In this document: piece after piece, positions 8,356 through 17,806 of the stretch | Numbering within the stretch: the first letter of the stretch is position 1 | Layout of the letters: every line of letters begins with the position of its first letter | Assembly: GCA_900049755.1 (NCBI GenBank) | Contig: LT160593.1 | Location: 32,244 to 96,243 of the forward strand | Length of the DNA stretch: 64,000 bases | Direction: 5' to 3' | From: Corynebacterium provencense | GTDB taxonomy: Bacteria > Actinomycetota > Actinomycetes > Mycobacteriales > Mycobacteriaceae | Notes under the pieces: model-generated | Told to the model about the DNA's origin: nothing | Database searches by the model: none | Seen by the model: only the letters and a program-made list of their open reading frames with translations | Translations under genes and position numbers: made by a program

Positions 8356-9630
8356 ATGATTGATCTGAAGTTCCTCCGGGAGAACCCTGACGTCGTCCGC
8401 GAATCCCAGCGTACCCGTGGCGAGGACCCGTCCCTGGTCGACCGGCTTCTGGAGGCCGATCAGCGGCGACGTGACCTCATCGCCGCCGCGGACAGCGCCC
8501 GCGCAGAGGCCAGGGCCTTCTCGAAGGCGATGGGCGGGAAGATGAAGGACGCCACCCCCGCGGAACGTGACGACCTCAAGTCGAAGGGAAGAGAACTCTC
8601 GGAGGGGGTGAAGAAGATCGAGGCGGACGAGGCCGCCGCCGAGCAGGAGGTCCATGACCTCCAGTACCAGATCTCCAACATCGTCACCGGTGCCCCCGCC
8701 GGCGGTGAGGACGACTTCGTCGTCCTCGAACACATCGGCACCCCGCGCGAATTCAACTTCACGCCCCGGGACCACCTTGAACTGGGCGAGTCACTCGGAC
8801 TGATCGACATGGAACGCGGTGCGAAGGTCTCCGGCGCCCGTTTCTACTTCCTCACCGGTGACGGTGCCCTGCTGCAGCTGGCGATGCTGCAGCTCGCTGC
8901 GCGCAAGGCGGTGGAACACGGCTTCAAGCTGATGATCCCGCCGGTGCTGGTGCGCCCCGAGATCATGGCGGGCACCGGCTTCCTCGGAGCCCACGCGGAC
9001 GAGATCTACCACCTGGACACCGACGACCTCTTCCTCGTCGGGACCTCCGAGGTCGCCCTCGCCGGATACCACTCCGACGAGATCATCGACCTGTCTGACG
9101 GGCCCCTGAAGTACGCCGGATGGTCCTCCTGCTTCCGCAGGGAGGCCGGGTCCTACGGCAAGGACACCCGCGGTATCCTGCGCGTCCACCAGTTCGACAA
9201 GGTCGAGATGTTCGTCTACGCCAGGCCCGAGGAGGCGGAGGACGTCCACCAGCAGCTGCTGGCCATGGAGAAGGACATGCTCGCCGCCGTCGAGGTCCCC
9301 TACCGTGTCATCGACGTCGCCGGAGGTGACCTCGGGTCCTCGGCGTCCCGCAAGTTCGACACGGAGGCCTGGATCCCCACCCAGAACACCTACCGTGAGC
9401 TCACCTCCACCTCGAACTGCACCACTTTCCAGGCGCGGCGTCTCAGGACCCGCTACCGTGACGGGAACGGTAAGGCACAGATCTGCGCCACCCTCAACGG
9501 CACCCTCGCCACCACCCGCTGGCTGGTGGCGATCCTGGAGAACAACCAGCAGGCCGACGGGTCCGTCGTCGTGCCGGAGGCCCTGCGCCCGTTCATCGGC
9601 AAGGACGTTCTGACACCGGCGACGAGGTGA
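8356..9630 (+). CDS. serS: Seryl-tRNA synthetase
   Basis: A 424-residue class II aminoacyl-tRNA synthetase that charges tRNA-Ser (and tRNA-Sec where present) with serine in the cytoplasm. The ATG at 8356 ([14 protein letters not shown]) is preceded by AGCTGGAGG. The N-terminal region to about residue 105 is the long helical coiled-coil tRNA-binding arm rich in K, E and A. The catalytic core follows, with motif 2 around '[20 protein letters not shown]' and motif 3 near the C-terminus ([18 protein letters not shown]). Length and motif order are normal. It is divergent from the septum-formation gene and followed by an acyltransferase and a phosphatase on the same strand. Confidence 0.97.
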   Translation: MIDLKFLRENPDVVRESQRTRGEDPSLVDRLLEADQRRRDLIAAADSARAEARAFSKAMGGKMKDATPAERDDLKSKGRELSEGVKKIEADEAAAEQEVHDLQYQISNIVTGAPAGGEDDFVVLEHIGTPREFNFTPRDHLELGESLGLIDMERGAKVSGARFYFLTGDGALLQLAMLQLAARKAVEHGFKLMIPPVLVRPEIMAGTGFLGAHADEIYHLDTDDLFLVGTSEVALAGYHSDEIIDLSDGPLKYAGWSSCFRREAGSYGKDTRGILRVHQFDKVEMFVYARPEEAEDVHQQLLAMEKDMLAAVEVPYRVIDVAGGDLGSSASRKFDTEAWIPTQNTYRELTSTSNCTTFQARRLRTRYRDGNGKAQICATLNGTLATTRWLVAILENNQQADGSVVVPEALRPFIGKDVLTPATR

Positions 9631-9695
9631 CTGCCTGACTGCCGCCGACAACGCCCTGATCCGCTGACGACCACACCGAAGAGGTAGAGACTCCC

Positions 9696-10625
9696 ATGGT
9701 TCTCAAGCTCCCCCGTGACCACTTCTGGCTCCCGAAGGGGTTCACGGTCATTCCCGAGGTGCCGGACACGCCTCCGCACCCCGAGTCGCGGGAACTGTTC
9801 TACGGCAGGATCATCATCCCCTTCGCGAAACTGTGGATGCGTCGGATGCAGCACCTCACCGTGGAGATCCGCCATCCTGAGCGGATCCCCGCCACCGGAG
9901 GGGCGGTGCTCGCGGTGAACCACACCGGGTACTGGGACTTCGTGTTCGGGGGCATCCCCGCCGCATACCAGGGGGGCCGGCTGGTCCGCTTCATGGCGAA
10001 GAAGGAGATCTGGGACAATCCTATCGCCGGCGCGGCCATGACCGGATGCCGTCACATCCCCGTGGACCGGGCGGACGGCGCCGCCTCAGTCCGTGAGGCG
10101 ACGCAACGGGCCGCCGCCGGGGAGCTCATCGGTATTTTCCCGGAGGCGACCATCTCCCGCTCCTTCGAGATCAAGGAGGTCAAGGACGGGGCCGCGCGTA
10201 TAGCCCGGGACGCCGGTGTCCCGCTGATCCCGGTGATCCTCTGGGGTTCACAGCGGATATGGACGAAGGGCCGCAAGCCGGTGTGGCGTCCACGGAACGC
10301 CTGCCTGGTCGTTGACGTCGGAGAGCCGGTGGAGCTCACCGGGGACGCCCGGGAGGACACCCGCCGTCTCCGCGAAGCGATGACCTCCCGGCTCGACCGG
10401 GTCCGCGCCAGGTACACGGAGCTCTACGGGCCGTTCCCTCCCGGGGAGTTCTGGATGCCCGCGTCTCTCGGCGGTTCCGCCCCCACACTGGAGGACGCCA
10501 CCGTCAGGGACCGGGAGGACGCCCGACGCAGGCGTGAGGAACGCGCCGCCCGCGAGGCCGAACTGAGGGCCCACCCGGAGAGGATGGGGAAGAAGCCGTT
10601 GTGGAAGAAACTGCTGAGGCGTTGA
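9696..10625 (+). CDS. 1-acylglycerol-3-phosphate acyltransferase family (PlsC-like)
   Basis: A 309-residue acyltransferase. The HxxxxD catalytic motif is 'NHTGYWD' at about residues 71-77, and the acceptor-binding motif is 'GIFPEATIS' near residue 148. Such enzymes transfer an acyl chain to lysophosphatidate or related acceptors at the inner face of the membrane. No strong membrane helix is obvious. The C-terminus is a basic and acidic tail rich in R and E (DREDARRRREERAAREAEL). It lies 65 bases after serS and overlaps the following HAD phosphatase by 25 bases, so the two are probably co-transcribed. Confidence 0.85.
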   Translation: MVLKLPRDHFWLPKGFTVIPEVPDTPPHPESRELFYGRIIIPFAKLWMRRMQHLTVEIRHPERIPATGGAVLAVNHTGYWDFVFGGIPAAYQGGRLVRFMAKKEIWDNPIAGAAMTGCRHIPVDRADGAASVREATQRAAAGELIGIFPEATISRSFEIKEVKDGAARIARDAGVPLIPVILWGSQRIWTKGRKPVWRPRNACLVVDVGEPVELTGDAREDTRRLREAMTSRLDRVRARYTELYGPFPPGEFWMPASLGGSAPTLEDATVRDREDARRRREERAAREAELRAHPERMGKKPLWKKLLRR

Positions 10626-11554
10626 CCGCGGGCCCGGGAGTGTCCCCGGTCGCAGCACCGGTCCAGTCCCCGGTCGCGGCACCGCGCCCGACGCTGGTCG
10701 TCAGTGACCTGGACGGTACGCTGCTCACCTCGGCGGACCGGGTTTCACCGCGGACACGGGAGGTCATCGGCCGGCTCGTCGCTGACGGGGTGCGGTTCAT
10801 TCCCGCGTCGGGGCGTCCTGCCCGCTGGATTCTCCCGGTCGTCGAGCAGCTCGGCCTGTCACCGGTGTGTGTCTGCGCCAATGGTGCGGTCGTCTACGAT
10901 TCAGCCACCGACAGGGTCACCTACGCGGCGGAACTCTCCCCGTCGGTGCTGCGGAGGGTGGCGTCGGACATTGTCGACGCCACCGGCCCGGTCCTCGCCC
11001 GTCGGGGACTGGGCCCGGTGAGCTTCGCGGTGGAACGCACCGGCACGAGCGCGTTCGACCGTGCCGACGAACTGTTCGCCGTAGAACCGGCCTTCCCCCA
11101 CGCCTGGGACTCTGAGGAGCACGCCGTGGAGACCCGGGACCGCCTGTTGTCCAGTCCGGCGGTGAAACTGCTGGTCCGTCACGAGGGCCTGGGTTCGGCG
11201 GACATGTTCGACCTGGTGGAACCTGTCGTCGACCCGGATGACGCCCATGTGACCTGGTCTTTCGACGGCGGGCTGCTGGAGGTGAATGTCCCCGGGGTGA
11301 CGAAACTCTCCGGACTGGCGCACGCCCTGGGTGACGCCTCCGGTGGGGATGTCGGCGCGGACGCGGTGCCGGGGATCGACCCTGCCCGGGTCGTCGCGTT
11401 CGGGGACATGCCCAATGATCTGGCGATGCTGAGGTGGGCGGGGTTCGGGGTGGCGATGGGCAACGCCGTACCTGAGGTGAGGGACGCCACGGTCCACCAC
11501 ACCGTGTCCAACGACGATGACGGTGTGGCGGAAGTGCTCGAACGCTGGTTCTGA
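10601..11554 (+). CDS. HAD superfamily Cof-type phosphatase
   Basis: A 317-residue hydrolase with HAD motif I 'VVSDLDGTLLTS' (about residues 33-44), motif II in 'IPASGR', and motif IV 'VVAFGDMPNDLAML' near residue 265. The insert between motifs is a C2-type cap, as in Cof/YidA sugar or flavin-nucleotide phosphatases. The GTG at 10601 overlaps the upstream acyltransferase by 25 bases; a GTG at 10640 is an alternative that still keeps the whole domain, and the first 30 residues are low-complexity. The substrate is unknown. The stop shares one base with the following ATG (TGATG). Confidence 0.85.
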   Translation: MEETAEALTAGPGVSPVAAPVQSPVAAPRPTLVVSDLDGTLLTSADRVSPRTREVIGRLVADGVRFIPASGRPARWILPVVEQLGLSPVCVCANGAVVYDSATDRVTYAAELSPSVLRRVASDIVDATGPVLARRGLGPVSFAVERTGTSAFDRADELFAVEPAFPHAWDSEEHAVETRDRLLSSPAVKLLVRHEGLGSADMFDLVEPVVDPDDAHVTWSFDGGLLEVNVPGVTKLSGLAHALGDASGGDVGADAVPGIDPARVVAFGDMPNDLAMLRWAGFGVAMGNAVPEVRDATVHHTVSNDDDGVAEVLERWF

Positions 11555-11589
11555 TGCGGCGCGGCCCCTCGGCCCGTACCTTGACCTCC

Positions 11590-12789
11590 ATGGCATCGAG
11601 CTCCATGGCATCAGCAGACTCCCCGGTACCGTCGCGCACCCGTCTCCACCTCAGTCCCGTGCGTCCCCGTGATCCGGGCGAGCGGCACCGCGCCGCGAGT
11701 ACCCTTGAGCTTTTCTTCGACCTGGTTTTCGTCATCGCAGTGTCGTTGGCGAGTACGAACCTCCACGAATCTCTTGTGGAGGGGCATGTCCGGCACGGAA
11801 TTTCCTCGTACCTGATGATCTTCTTCGCGGTCTGGTGGGCGTGGATGAACTTCACCTGGTTCGCCACCAGTTTCGACAATGACGACTGGCTGTACCGGGT
11901 CATGACCTTCGTCCAGATGGCCGGGGTCCTTGTCCTGGCGGCCGGTATCCCCCCGGCTTTCTCCGACGGAGACTTCCGGCTGGTGGTCGTCGGCTATGTC
12001 GTCATGCGTCTGGCAATGGTCAGCCAGTGGCTCCGGGCCTCACGGGCCGGAGGTGCTGCGGGTCGGGCGGCACGGGTGTACGCCGGGGGGATCGCCGCAG
12101 TACAGGTGCTCTGGGTGGCCTGGTTGTTCCTCCCCGGCCAGGCGCAGGCCGTGGTTTTCCTTGTCCTGGTGGCGGCGGAGCTTACCGTCCCGGTCGTCGC
12201 CGAACGGCGGGGCCGTACACCCTGGCATGCCCGTCACATCACCGAGCGCTACGGCCTGTTCACCCTCATTCTCATGGGTGAGAGTCTTCTGGGGTCCGCG
12301 AACGCGATCATCGAGGCGCTCCATGAGGGGGAGTACCTCGGGGAGCTGGTGCCGTTGGCGGTGCTCGCGTTCACGGTCACGGCGTGCCTGTGGTGGATAT
12401 ATTTCTGGGCGCCGCACCACGGGAGGATCTCCGACATGGCGCATTCGCTGGTGTACGGCTACGGCCACTACTTCATCTTTGCTGCGGCGGGTGCCCTGTC
12501 GGCGGGAATCGAGTCTGAGATCAGCAGCATCACCGGGCACAGTGAACTGGGGGAGATCGCGACGAGTTTCACGGTCACTCTCCCTGTCGCGGTGTTCATG
12601 GCAGGTGTCTGGCTGCTGGTGATACGACCTGTCGGCAGCAGGCTGGTCAATCTGGTGGTTCCGCTGGCAGCCCTGCTCGTCTTCCTGGATCCCCTGATCC
12701 CGGTGCCCACCGCGTGGAGCGCCGTCGTTCTCGTCCTGGTGGTGGCTGTGCTGGTGGCGGGTCCTGACGGGGCGGATCAGCAGGAATGA
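11590..12789 (+). CDS. Low-temperature-requirement A (LtrA) family membrane protein
   Basis: About 399 residues from the ATG at 11590; an ATG at 11554 that overlaps the upstream stop is also possible and adds 12 residues. The region 'ASTLELFFDLVFVIAVSLAS' is the LtrA family hallmark, followed by about ten membrane helices. Other conserved pieces are 'WWAWMNFTWFATSFDNDDW' and 'ERYGLFTLILMGESLL'. LtrA was named for a Listeria mutant that failed to grow in the cold; the molecular function is not settled. The gene converges on pckG. Confidence 0.8.
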   Translation: MASSSMASADSPVPSRTRLHLSPVRPRDPGERHRAASTLELFFDLVFVIAVSLASTNLHESLVEGHVRHGISSYLMIFFAVWWAWMNFTWFATSFDNDDWLYRVMTFVQMAGVLVLAAGIPPAFSDGDFRLVVVGYVVMRLAMVSQWLRASRAGGAAGRAARVYAGGIAAVQVLWVAWLFLPGQAQAVVFLVLVAAELTVPVVAERRGRTPWHARHITERYGLFTLILMGESLLGSANAIIEALHEGEYLGELVPLAVLAFTVTACLWWIYFWAPHHGRISDMAHSLVYGYGHYFIFAAAGALSAGIESEISSITGHSELGEIATSFTVTLPVAVFMAGVWLLVIRPVGSRLVNLVVPLAALLVFLDPLIPVPTAWSAVVLVLVVAVLVAGPDGADQQE

Positions 12790-12811
12790 CGCCGCGTTCT
12801 CCCGTGGCGTC
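12788..12811. terminator. Short inverted repeat between ltrA-like gene and pckG
   Basis: GACGCC at 12788-12793 and GGCGTC at 12806-12811 can pair across a 12-base loop between two convergent genes. It overlaps the ltrA-like stop and has no T-run, so terminator function is only suggested by position. Confidence 0.3.
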
Positions 12812-12834
12812 CTCCCTGCTGCGGTGGGCTCCTC

Positions 12835-14721
12835 CTAGCTGTTGTCGTGCGGAGCGCCGTCCGGGGAGGTCATGCTGTCGGCGAGGGCGGCGGCGGTGTC
12901 GCGGTGTGCCCCGGATATCTCTTCCGGCAGGTCGGCGAATGCGGACAGGTGTACGCTCCGGGCCTGCATCTCCTGCCCCCAGCGGACAGGGTCGATGCTG
13001 AGCAGCCGGGTCAGGTCGTCGGCCGGGATGTCGAGGCCGGTGAGGTCGAGTTCACCGGCGGCGGGGACGACACCGACGGGGGTGGGGATGCCGGTGACCG
13101 TGCCTTCGCGGTACGCGAGCAGCCACAGCAGGACCCGCAGGTTGTCCCGGAATCCGGACCACAGGTAGTGACCGTCGTCGGGGTCGCGCTGGAACCAGTT
13201 GACGTGGGCGAAGGTCGGGGGTTCGGTCAGCCGTCCGAGGATGTCCAGCCAGTGTCGTGCGTAGTCGCCTTCGGGGTAGGAGAGGAAGGGGCGCATGGAC
13301 ATCGGGTCGTAGCGCAGCTGTCCGTCGAGACCTTCGGCGGCGAAGGTGGCCTCTGCGCCGAGGGTGAGACCGTCGTAGACTCCGGCGGCGTTGCCCTCGA
13401 CGACCCGGGCGAGGGGTTCCCGGTCCCTGGTGCGGCCGCCGAAGATGATGAGGTCGACCGGGACTCCGGCGGGGTCGGTGGCGTCGGGTGCCAGTGTGGT
13501 GACGTTGCTGAGGGCGGTGGTGAACCTGCTGTTGGGGTGGGCCCACGGGGCATCGCGGTCGGAGGGGTCCCGGTCGTCGATGAGGGTGCCGGTCCAGTCC
13601 CTCCAGCCTGTGGTGTCCTCCGGTGTGTCGGGTGTCTTTCCCTCCCACCAGACGTCGCCGGTGAGTTCGTTGTAGGCGACGTTGGTGAAGATGGTGCCGG
13701 TGCCGGGGCGGACGGCCTCCATTGCCGCGGGGTTGGTGCGGCTGTTGGTGTCCCGGGCGACGCCGAACACGCCGTTCTCCGGGTTCATGGCGTAGAGCCG
13801 GCCGTCGTCTCCGACCCACATCCAGGCGATGTCGTCCCCGTAGAAGGTGACACGGTACCGGTCGCCCAGGGCGTCGGGGGGCAGGGTCATCGCCAGGTTG
13901 GTCTTCCCGGAGGCGCTGGGGAAACCTCCCGCGACGTGCCAGGTCTTCCCGGTGAGCGTGTCGGTGACGCCGAGGAGCATGAACTGTTCGGCGAGGAAGT
14001 CCCCGGTGCGGCGGCCGTCGTAGGAGGCCAGGCGGAGTGCGTGGGCGATCTTGCCGAGCAGGGCGTTTCCACCGTAGGCGGACCCGTAGTGGATGATCGT
14101 CCGTTCATCGGCGAGGGTGGCGAACAGGCGTTGGTCGTCGTCGGTTCCCTGACCGAGGCTCTCGGGGTCGCCGGAAACCTGGACGCCGCGGACGAAGTAG
14201 CCGGGGTCGGAGGATTCGGCGAGTTCCTCGAGGAAGCGGGTGCTGACCCGTGCCATCCTGATCATCTGGAGGACGACAGTGCGGTCGTCGGTGAGTTCGA
14301 CACCGAGCGCGTGGCGGGCGAGAGGGCCACCGGGAACGGCCATGAGGTAGGGGACGACGTACATGGTCCGACCCGCTGACGCACCCTGCAGTCGGGAGGT
14401 GAGTTCGGCCTTCACCTCTTCTGCGGGACGCCAGTTGTTGTACACGCCGGCGTCGGAGGGGTCGGAGGTGGCTACGACGGTCCTCTCCTCGGAGCGTGCG
14501 GTGTCCCTGGGGTGGGAGCGGGAGTAGTAGCGTCCGTCACCTGCCGGGTGGAGTTCGCCGGCGGCGAGGGCTTCCTCCAGCAGGGAGGCGTCGTCGGAGG
14601 CGTCGACGACGACGACACGGTCGGGGCGGGTGATCTCCGCCCAGTGTGCGATGAAGTCCCGTACCGGGCCTTCGGGCACGCTGTCGGGGATCTGTGGTGC
14701 CCGGGTGTTCTGCAGTGTCAC
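12835..14721 (-). CDS. pckG: Phosphoenolpyruvate carboxykinase (GTP)
   Basis: A 628-residue enzyme that converts oxaloacetate and GTP to phosphoenolpyruvate, CO2 and GDP in gluconeogenesis. The ATG at 14721 gives MTLQNTRAPQIPDSVPEGPV. The kinase-1a P-loop is 'FPSASGKTNLAM' (about residues 269-280), and the metal-binding and kinase-2 region is 'FYGDDIAWMWVGDDG'. The PEPCK-specific arginine/asparagine signature 'NPENGVFGVA' is also present. Length matches GTP-dependent PEPCKs. It is flanked by convergent ltrA-like DNA and by nrdE upstream on the same strand, 161 bases away, with a short tandem repeat between. Confidence 0.97.
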   Translation of the reverse strand: MTLQNTRAPQIPDSVPEGPVRDFIAHWAEITRPDRVVVVDASDDASLLEEALAAGELHPAGDGRYYSRSHPRDTARSEERTVVATSDPSDAGVYNNWRPAEEVKAELTSRLQGASAGRTMYVVPYLMAVPGGPLARHALGVELTDDRTVVLQMIRMARVSTRFLEELAESSDPGYFVRGVQVSGDPESLGQGTDDDQRLFATLADERTIIHYGSAYGGNALLGKIAHALRLASYDGRRTGDFLAEQFMLLGVTDTLTGKTWHVAGGFPSASGKTNLAMTLPPDALGDRYRVTFYGDDIAWMWVGDDGRLYAMNPENGVFGVARDTNSRTNPAAMEAVRPGTGTIFTNVAYNELTGDVWWEGKTPDTPEDTTGWRDWTGTLIDDRDPSDRDAPWAHPNSRFTTALSNVTTLAPDATDPAGVPVDLIIFGGRTRDREPLARVVEGNAAGVYDGLTLGAEATFAAEGLDGQLRYDPMSMRPFLSYPEGDYARHWLDILGRLTEPPTFAHVNWFQRDPDDGHYLWSGFRDNLRVLLWLLAYREGTVTGIPTPVGVVPAAGELDLTGLDIPADDLTRLLSIDPVRWGQEMQARSVHLSAFADLPEEISGAHRDTAAALADSMTSPDGAPHDNS

Positions 14722-14780
14722 GGTAATCCTTCTTCTGTTCCTGTGAATCTGTGTACTTCTGGTCTGTGGTCCTGAAGTCC

Positions 14781-14804
14781 TGAGGTCTTGAGGTCTTGAG
14801 GTCT
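14781..14804. repeat. Three tandem copies of TGAGGTCT upstream of pckG
   Basis: An exact eight-base unit repeated three times, 60 bases upstream of the pckG start and 80 bases after the nrdE stop. A related CCTGAAGTCC precedes it. It could be replication slippage or spacing in the pckG promoter region; no known operator matches. Confidence 0.6.
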
Positions 14805-14882
14805 TTCAGGGGGCCGGGGTGGTTGTCCCGGACGGCGGGTGGGGTCGGGTCACTCCGGGCGAGGTCACGCCGGGCGGGGGAG

Positions 14883-17045
14883 TCAGAGCATGCAGCTCAC
14901 GCACCCCTCCACCTCAGTGCCCGTCAACGCCGTCTGCCGCAACCGGATGTAATACAACGTCTTGATCCCCTTCCGCCACGCATAAATCTGCGCACGGTTA
15001 ATATCACGCGTCGTCGCATCATCCGTGAAAAACAACGTCAACGACAGACCCTGATCAACATACTTCGTCGCCACAGCATACGTGTCAATAATCTTCTCAT
15101 ACCCGATCTCATACGCATCCTGGAAAAACTCCAGATTATCATTGTCCATATGAGGCGCCGGATAATACACCCGCCCGATCTTCCCCTCCTTCCTGATCTC
15201 AATCTTCGACGCAATAGGATGAATCGACGACGTCGAATTATTAATGTACGAAATCGACCCCGTCGGCGGCACCGCCTGCAGATACCGGTTGTACAGACCG
15301 AACTCCATCACCGACGCCCGCAACTCCGCCCAGTCCCCCACCGACGGAATATGAATCGACGACCCCTCAAAAATCTCCCGCACCCGCGCCGTCACCGGAG
15401 CAAACTCCTCCGGATCATACCGGTCAAAAAACGCACCCGACGCATACTCCGACGACTCAAACCCACCGAACCGCACACCCCGCTCACGAGCCAGCACATT
15501 CGACGCCCGCAGACACTCGAACATCACCGCCGCAAAATACGCGTTCGTGAAATCCAGAGCCTCCTCCGACCCGTAGAAAATATGCTCCCTCCCCAGGAAA
15601 CCATGCAGATTCATCTGACCCAGACCAATCGCATGAGAACGCTCGTTACCCTGACGAATCGACGGCACAGAATCAATCGACGTCTGGTCGGACACCGCCG
15701 TCAACCCACGAATCGCCGTCTCAATCGTCAACGAAAAATCAGGGGAATCCACGGCCGCAGCAATATTCAACGACCCCAGATTACACGAAATATCATCCCC
15801 CACCCGAGCATACGACAAATCATCATTGAACTCCGACGGCGTCGACACCTGCAAAATCTCGGAACACAGGTTCGAATGCGTCACACGACCCTCGATCGGA
15901 TTCGCACGATTCACCGTATCCTCGAACATGATGTACGGATACCCCGACTCGAACTGAATCTCCGCCAACGTCTGGAAAAACTGCCGGGCATTGATCTTCG
16001 ACTTCCGGATCCGCGGATCCTCCACCATCTCATCATAATGCTCAGACACCGACACATCCGCAAACGGACGACCGTACACCCGCTCCACATCATACGGAGA
16101 AAACAGGTACATGTCATCATTACGACGCGCCAACTCAAACGTCACATCCGGAATCACCACACCCAACGACAACGTCTTGATCCGGATCTTCTCGTCCGCA
16201 TTCTCCCGCTTCGTGTCAAGAAAACGCATGATATCCGGATGATGCGCATGCAGATACACCGCACCCGCACCCTGCCGCGCCCCCAGCTGATTCGCATAAG
16301 AAAACGAATCCTCCAGCAACTTCATCACCGGAATCACACCCGACGACTGATTCTCAATATGCTTGATCGGCGCACCGACCTCACGGATGTTACTCAACAG
16401 CAACGCCACCCCACCCCCACGCTTCGACAACTGCAACGCCGAATTGATCGACCTGCCGATCGACTCCATGTTGTCCTCGATACGCAACAGGAAACAACTC
16501 ACCGGCTCACCCCGCTGAGCCTTACCCACATTCAGAAACGTCGGCGTCGCCGGCTGGAACCGACCCTCGATAATCTCGTCGACCAACCGCGACGCCAACC
16601 CCTCGTCACCGTCAGCCAACCCCAACGCCACGATGCACACCCGGTCCTCGTACCGCTCCAGGTACCGACTGCCGTCAAACGTCTTCAACGTGTACGACGT
16701 GTAGTACTTGAACGCCCCCAGAAACGTCCGGAACCGGAACTTGTGCGCATACGCCTGCTTGAACAACCCCTTGACAAACCCCGGATCATACCGGTCCAGC
16801 ACCGCAGCATCGTAGTAGTCGTTGTCGACCAGATACCCCAGCTTCTCCTCCAGATCATGGAAATACACCGTGTTCCGGTTCACATGCTGCAGGAAAAACT
16901 GGTTCGCCGCCTCCCGGTCCTTGTCGAACTGGATACGGCCCTGACCGTCATACAGGTTCAGCATCGCATTCAACGCGTGGTAGTCCAGCTGGTCAGCCCG
17001 GTCCACCGGCTCCGCGACAGTCTTACCGAGATCAGTCGTCATCAT
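14883..17045 (-). CDS. nrdE: Class Ib ribonucleoside-diphosphate reductase, alpha subunit
   Basis: A 720-residue catalytic subunit that reduces ribonucleoside diphosphates to deoxy forms using a radical supplied by NrdF. The ATG at 17045 (or 17042, MTTDLGK) sits within the last 14 bases of the flavin reductase gene. Visible features are the active-site cysteine region '[10 protein letters not shown]', the second cysteine in '[12 protein letters not shown]', and the C-terminal thiol pair in '[10 protein letters not shown]' that takes electrons from NrdH or thioredoxin. Length is typical for NrdE. Codon choice is unlike the neighbours: many codons end in T or G (GAT, TAT, TTT, ATT, CGG, GCG) where pckG, nrdI and nrdF use C-ending ones. 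It also lies on the opposite strand to nrdI-nrdF. Confidence 0.96.
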   Translation of the reverse strand: MMTTDLGKTVAEPVDRADQLDYHALNAMLNLYDGQGRIQFDKDREAANQFFLQHVNRNTVYFHDLEEKLGYLVDNDYYDAAVLDRYDPGFVKGLFKQAYAHKFRFRTFLGAFKYYTSYTLKTFDGSRYLERYEDRVCIVALGLADGDEGLASRLVDEIIEGRFQPATPTFLNVGKAQRGEPVSCFLLRIEDNMESIGRSINSALQLSKRGGGVALLLSNIREVGAPIKHIENQSSGVIPVMKLLEDSFSYANQLGARQGAGAVYLHAHHPDIMRFLDTKRENADEKIRIKTLSLGVVIPDVTFELARRNDDMYLFSPYDVERVYGRPFADVSVSEHYDEMVEDPRIRKSKINARQFFQTLAEIQFESGYPYIMFEDTVNRANPIEGRVTHSNLCSEILQVSTPSEFNDDLSYARVGDDISCNLGSLNIAAAVDSPDFSLTIETAIRGLTAVSDQTSIDSVPSIRQGNERSHAIGLGQMNLHGFLGREHIFYGSEEALDFTNAYFAAVMFECLRASNVLARERGVRFGGFESSEYASGAFFDRYDPEEFAPVTARVREIFEGSSIHIPSVGDWAELRASVMEFGLYNRYLQAVPPTGSISYINNSTSSIHPIASKIEIRKEGKIGRVYYPAPHMDNDNLEFFQDAYEIGYEKIIDTYAVATKYVDQGLSLTLFFTDDATTRDINRAQIYAWRKGIKTLYYIRLRQTALTGTEVEGCVSCML

Positions 17046-17568
17046 GTCCCATCCTGAAATTCTGGAGCACCGGATCTCCCTGGGACCCGGCGTCGGTTCT
17101 GGTGTAGGTCCTGTTGCGGTAGACGGCGGGCTCCCGGGGGTCCAGCGGAATCCAGGTGACCTGGACGGTGCCGATGAACAGGGCGCTGTCGGCGACGGGG
17201 AGAACGCGGTCGACACGGATGAGCATCCGCCCGCAGCAGTCTTCGACAGCGGGGAGGCCTCCCGGTCCGTGGGAGTCCTCGACTGTGCTGAAGCGGTCGA
17301 TGCCCGGGGCGGCGAAGTGCCGGGCGGTGTCTTCTCCGTCCACGGAGACCACCTGGGCGAGGATGCGCGGTGACTCGGCGAACACGGGAAGGACGGATGA
17401 GGTGCTGTGCAGCGCGAAGGTGACGGTGGGCGGGTCTGAGGAGACCGAAGTCAGTGACGTCACTGTGACACCGAAGGGCACGCCGTCGCTGTCTCGTGTG
17501 GTGAGGACCCACACGGCCTGGGGCGTCTGCCGGAACAGGTTGCGGAAGCCTTCTGCCGTGGCTGTCAC
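17032..17568 (-). CDS. Flavin reductase-like FMN-binding protein
   Basis: A 178-residue protein starting at a GTG at 17568 ([17 protein letters not shown]). The sequence '[21 protein letters not shown]' followed by '[10 protein letters not shown]' is the split-barrel flavin reductase fold (DIM6/NTAB family), which binds FMN and uses NAD(P)H to make reduced flavin. Its last 14 bases overlap the start of nrdE, so the two are translationally linked. It is divergent from nrdI, the flavodoxin that needs reduction to activate NrdF. The frame remains open far upstream without a good start; a 40-residue reading frame with a strong ribosome-binding site ends on its start codon. A frameshift joining the two cannot be excluded. 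Confidence 0.75.
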   Translation of the reverse strand: MTATAEGFRNLFRQTPQAVWVLTTRDSDGVPFGVTVTSLTSVSSDPPTVTFALHSTSSVLPVFAESPRILAQVVSVDGEDTARHFAAPGIDRFSTVEDSHGPGGLPAVEDCCGRMLIRVDRVLPVADSALFIGTVQVTWIPLDPREPAVYRNRTYTRTDAGSQGDPVLQNFRMGHDDD

Positions 17569-17687
17569 TCGGCTGCACCGCCGGCGACGGCGTCTGTCGG
17601 CCGTAGTCCTGTTCGGTCGGGCGGGACCGCCGACGGTGGACCGGCTGTGGTTGTCGTCGTTGTCGGCGCATCGGTGATGCAGGGCAT
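17565..17687 (-). CDS. Possible 40-residue leader peptide or displaced N-terminus of the flavin reductase
   Basis: A short frame from an ATG at 17687 with an excellent AGAGGAG ribosome-binding site (17694-17700, six-base gap). It encodes [19 protein letters not shown] followed by a low-complexity stretch ending in AGGAAE. Its TGA overlaps the flavin reductase GTG (GTGA). It is either a translationally coupled leader or the true N-terminus of the reductase separated by a sequence error; this assembly has other frame errors nearby. Confidence 0.3.
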   Translation of the reverse strand: MPCITDAPTTTTTTAGPPSAVPPDRTGLRPTDAVAGGAAE

Positions 17688-17806
17688 TCGGTACTCCTCT
17701 GGGGGTGCTGCTCGTGTTCTGCGGCGTCCCCCGGCGTCTCCGGTGCCGGGGTGCCGGGATGACGACGAGAGTAGCACGGAATCCAAGGAGTGGTACATTA
17801 AAGTTC

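Noticed and set aside
12847..14379. A 510-codon plus-strand frame opposite pckG
   Set aside because: It is G/V-rich without motifs and lies wholly within a clear pckG coding sequence.
14796..17057. A 753-codon open frame on the plus strand opposite nrdE
   Set aside because: It is very rich in R, H, I and L with no domain and mirrors the codon bias of nrdE on the other strand; nrdE has all catalytic motifs.
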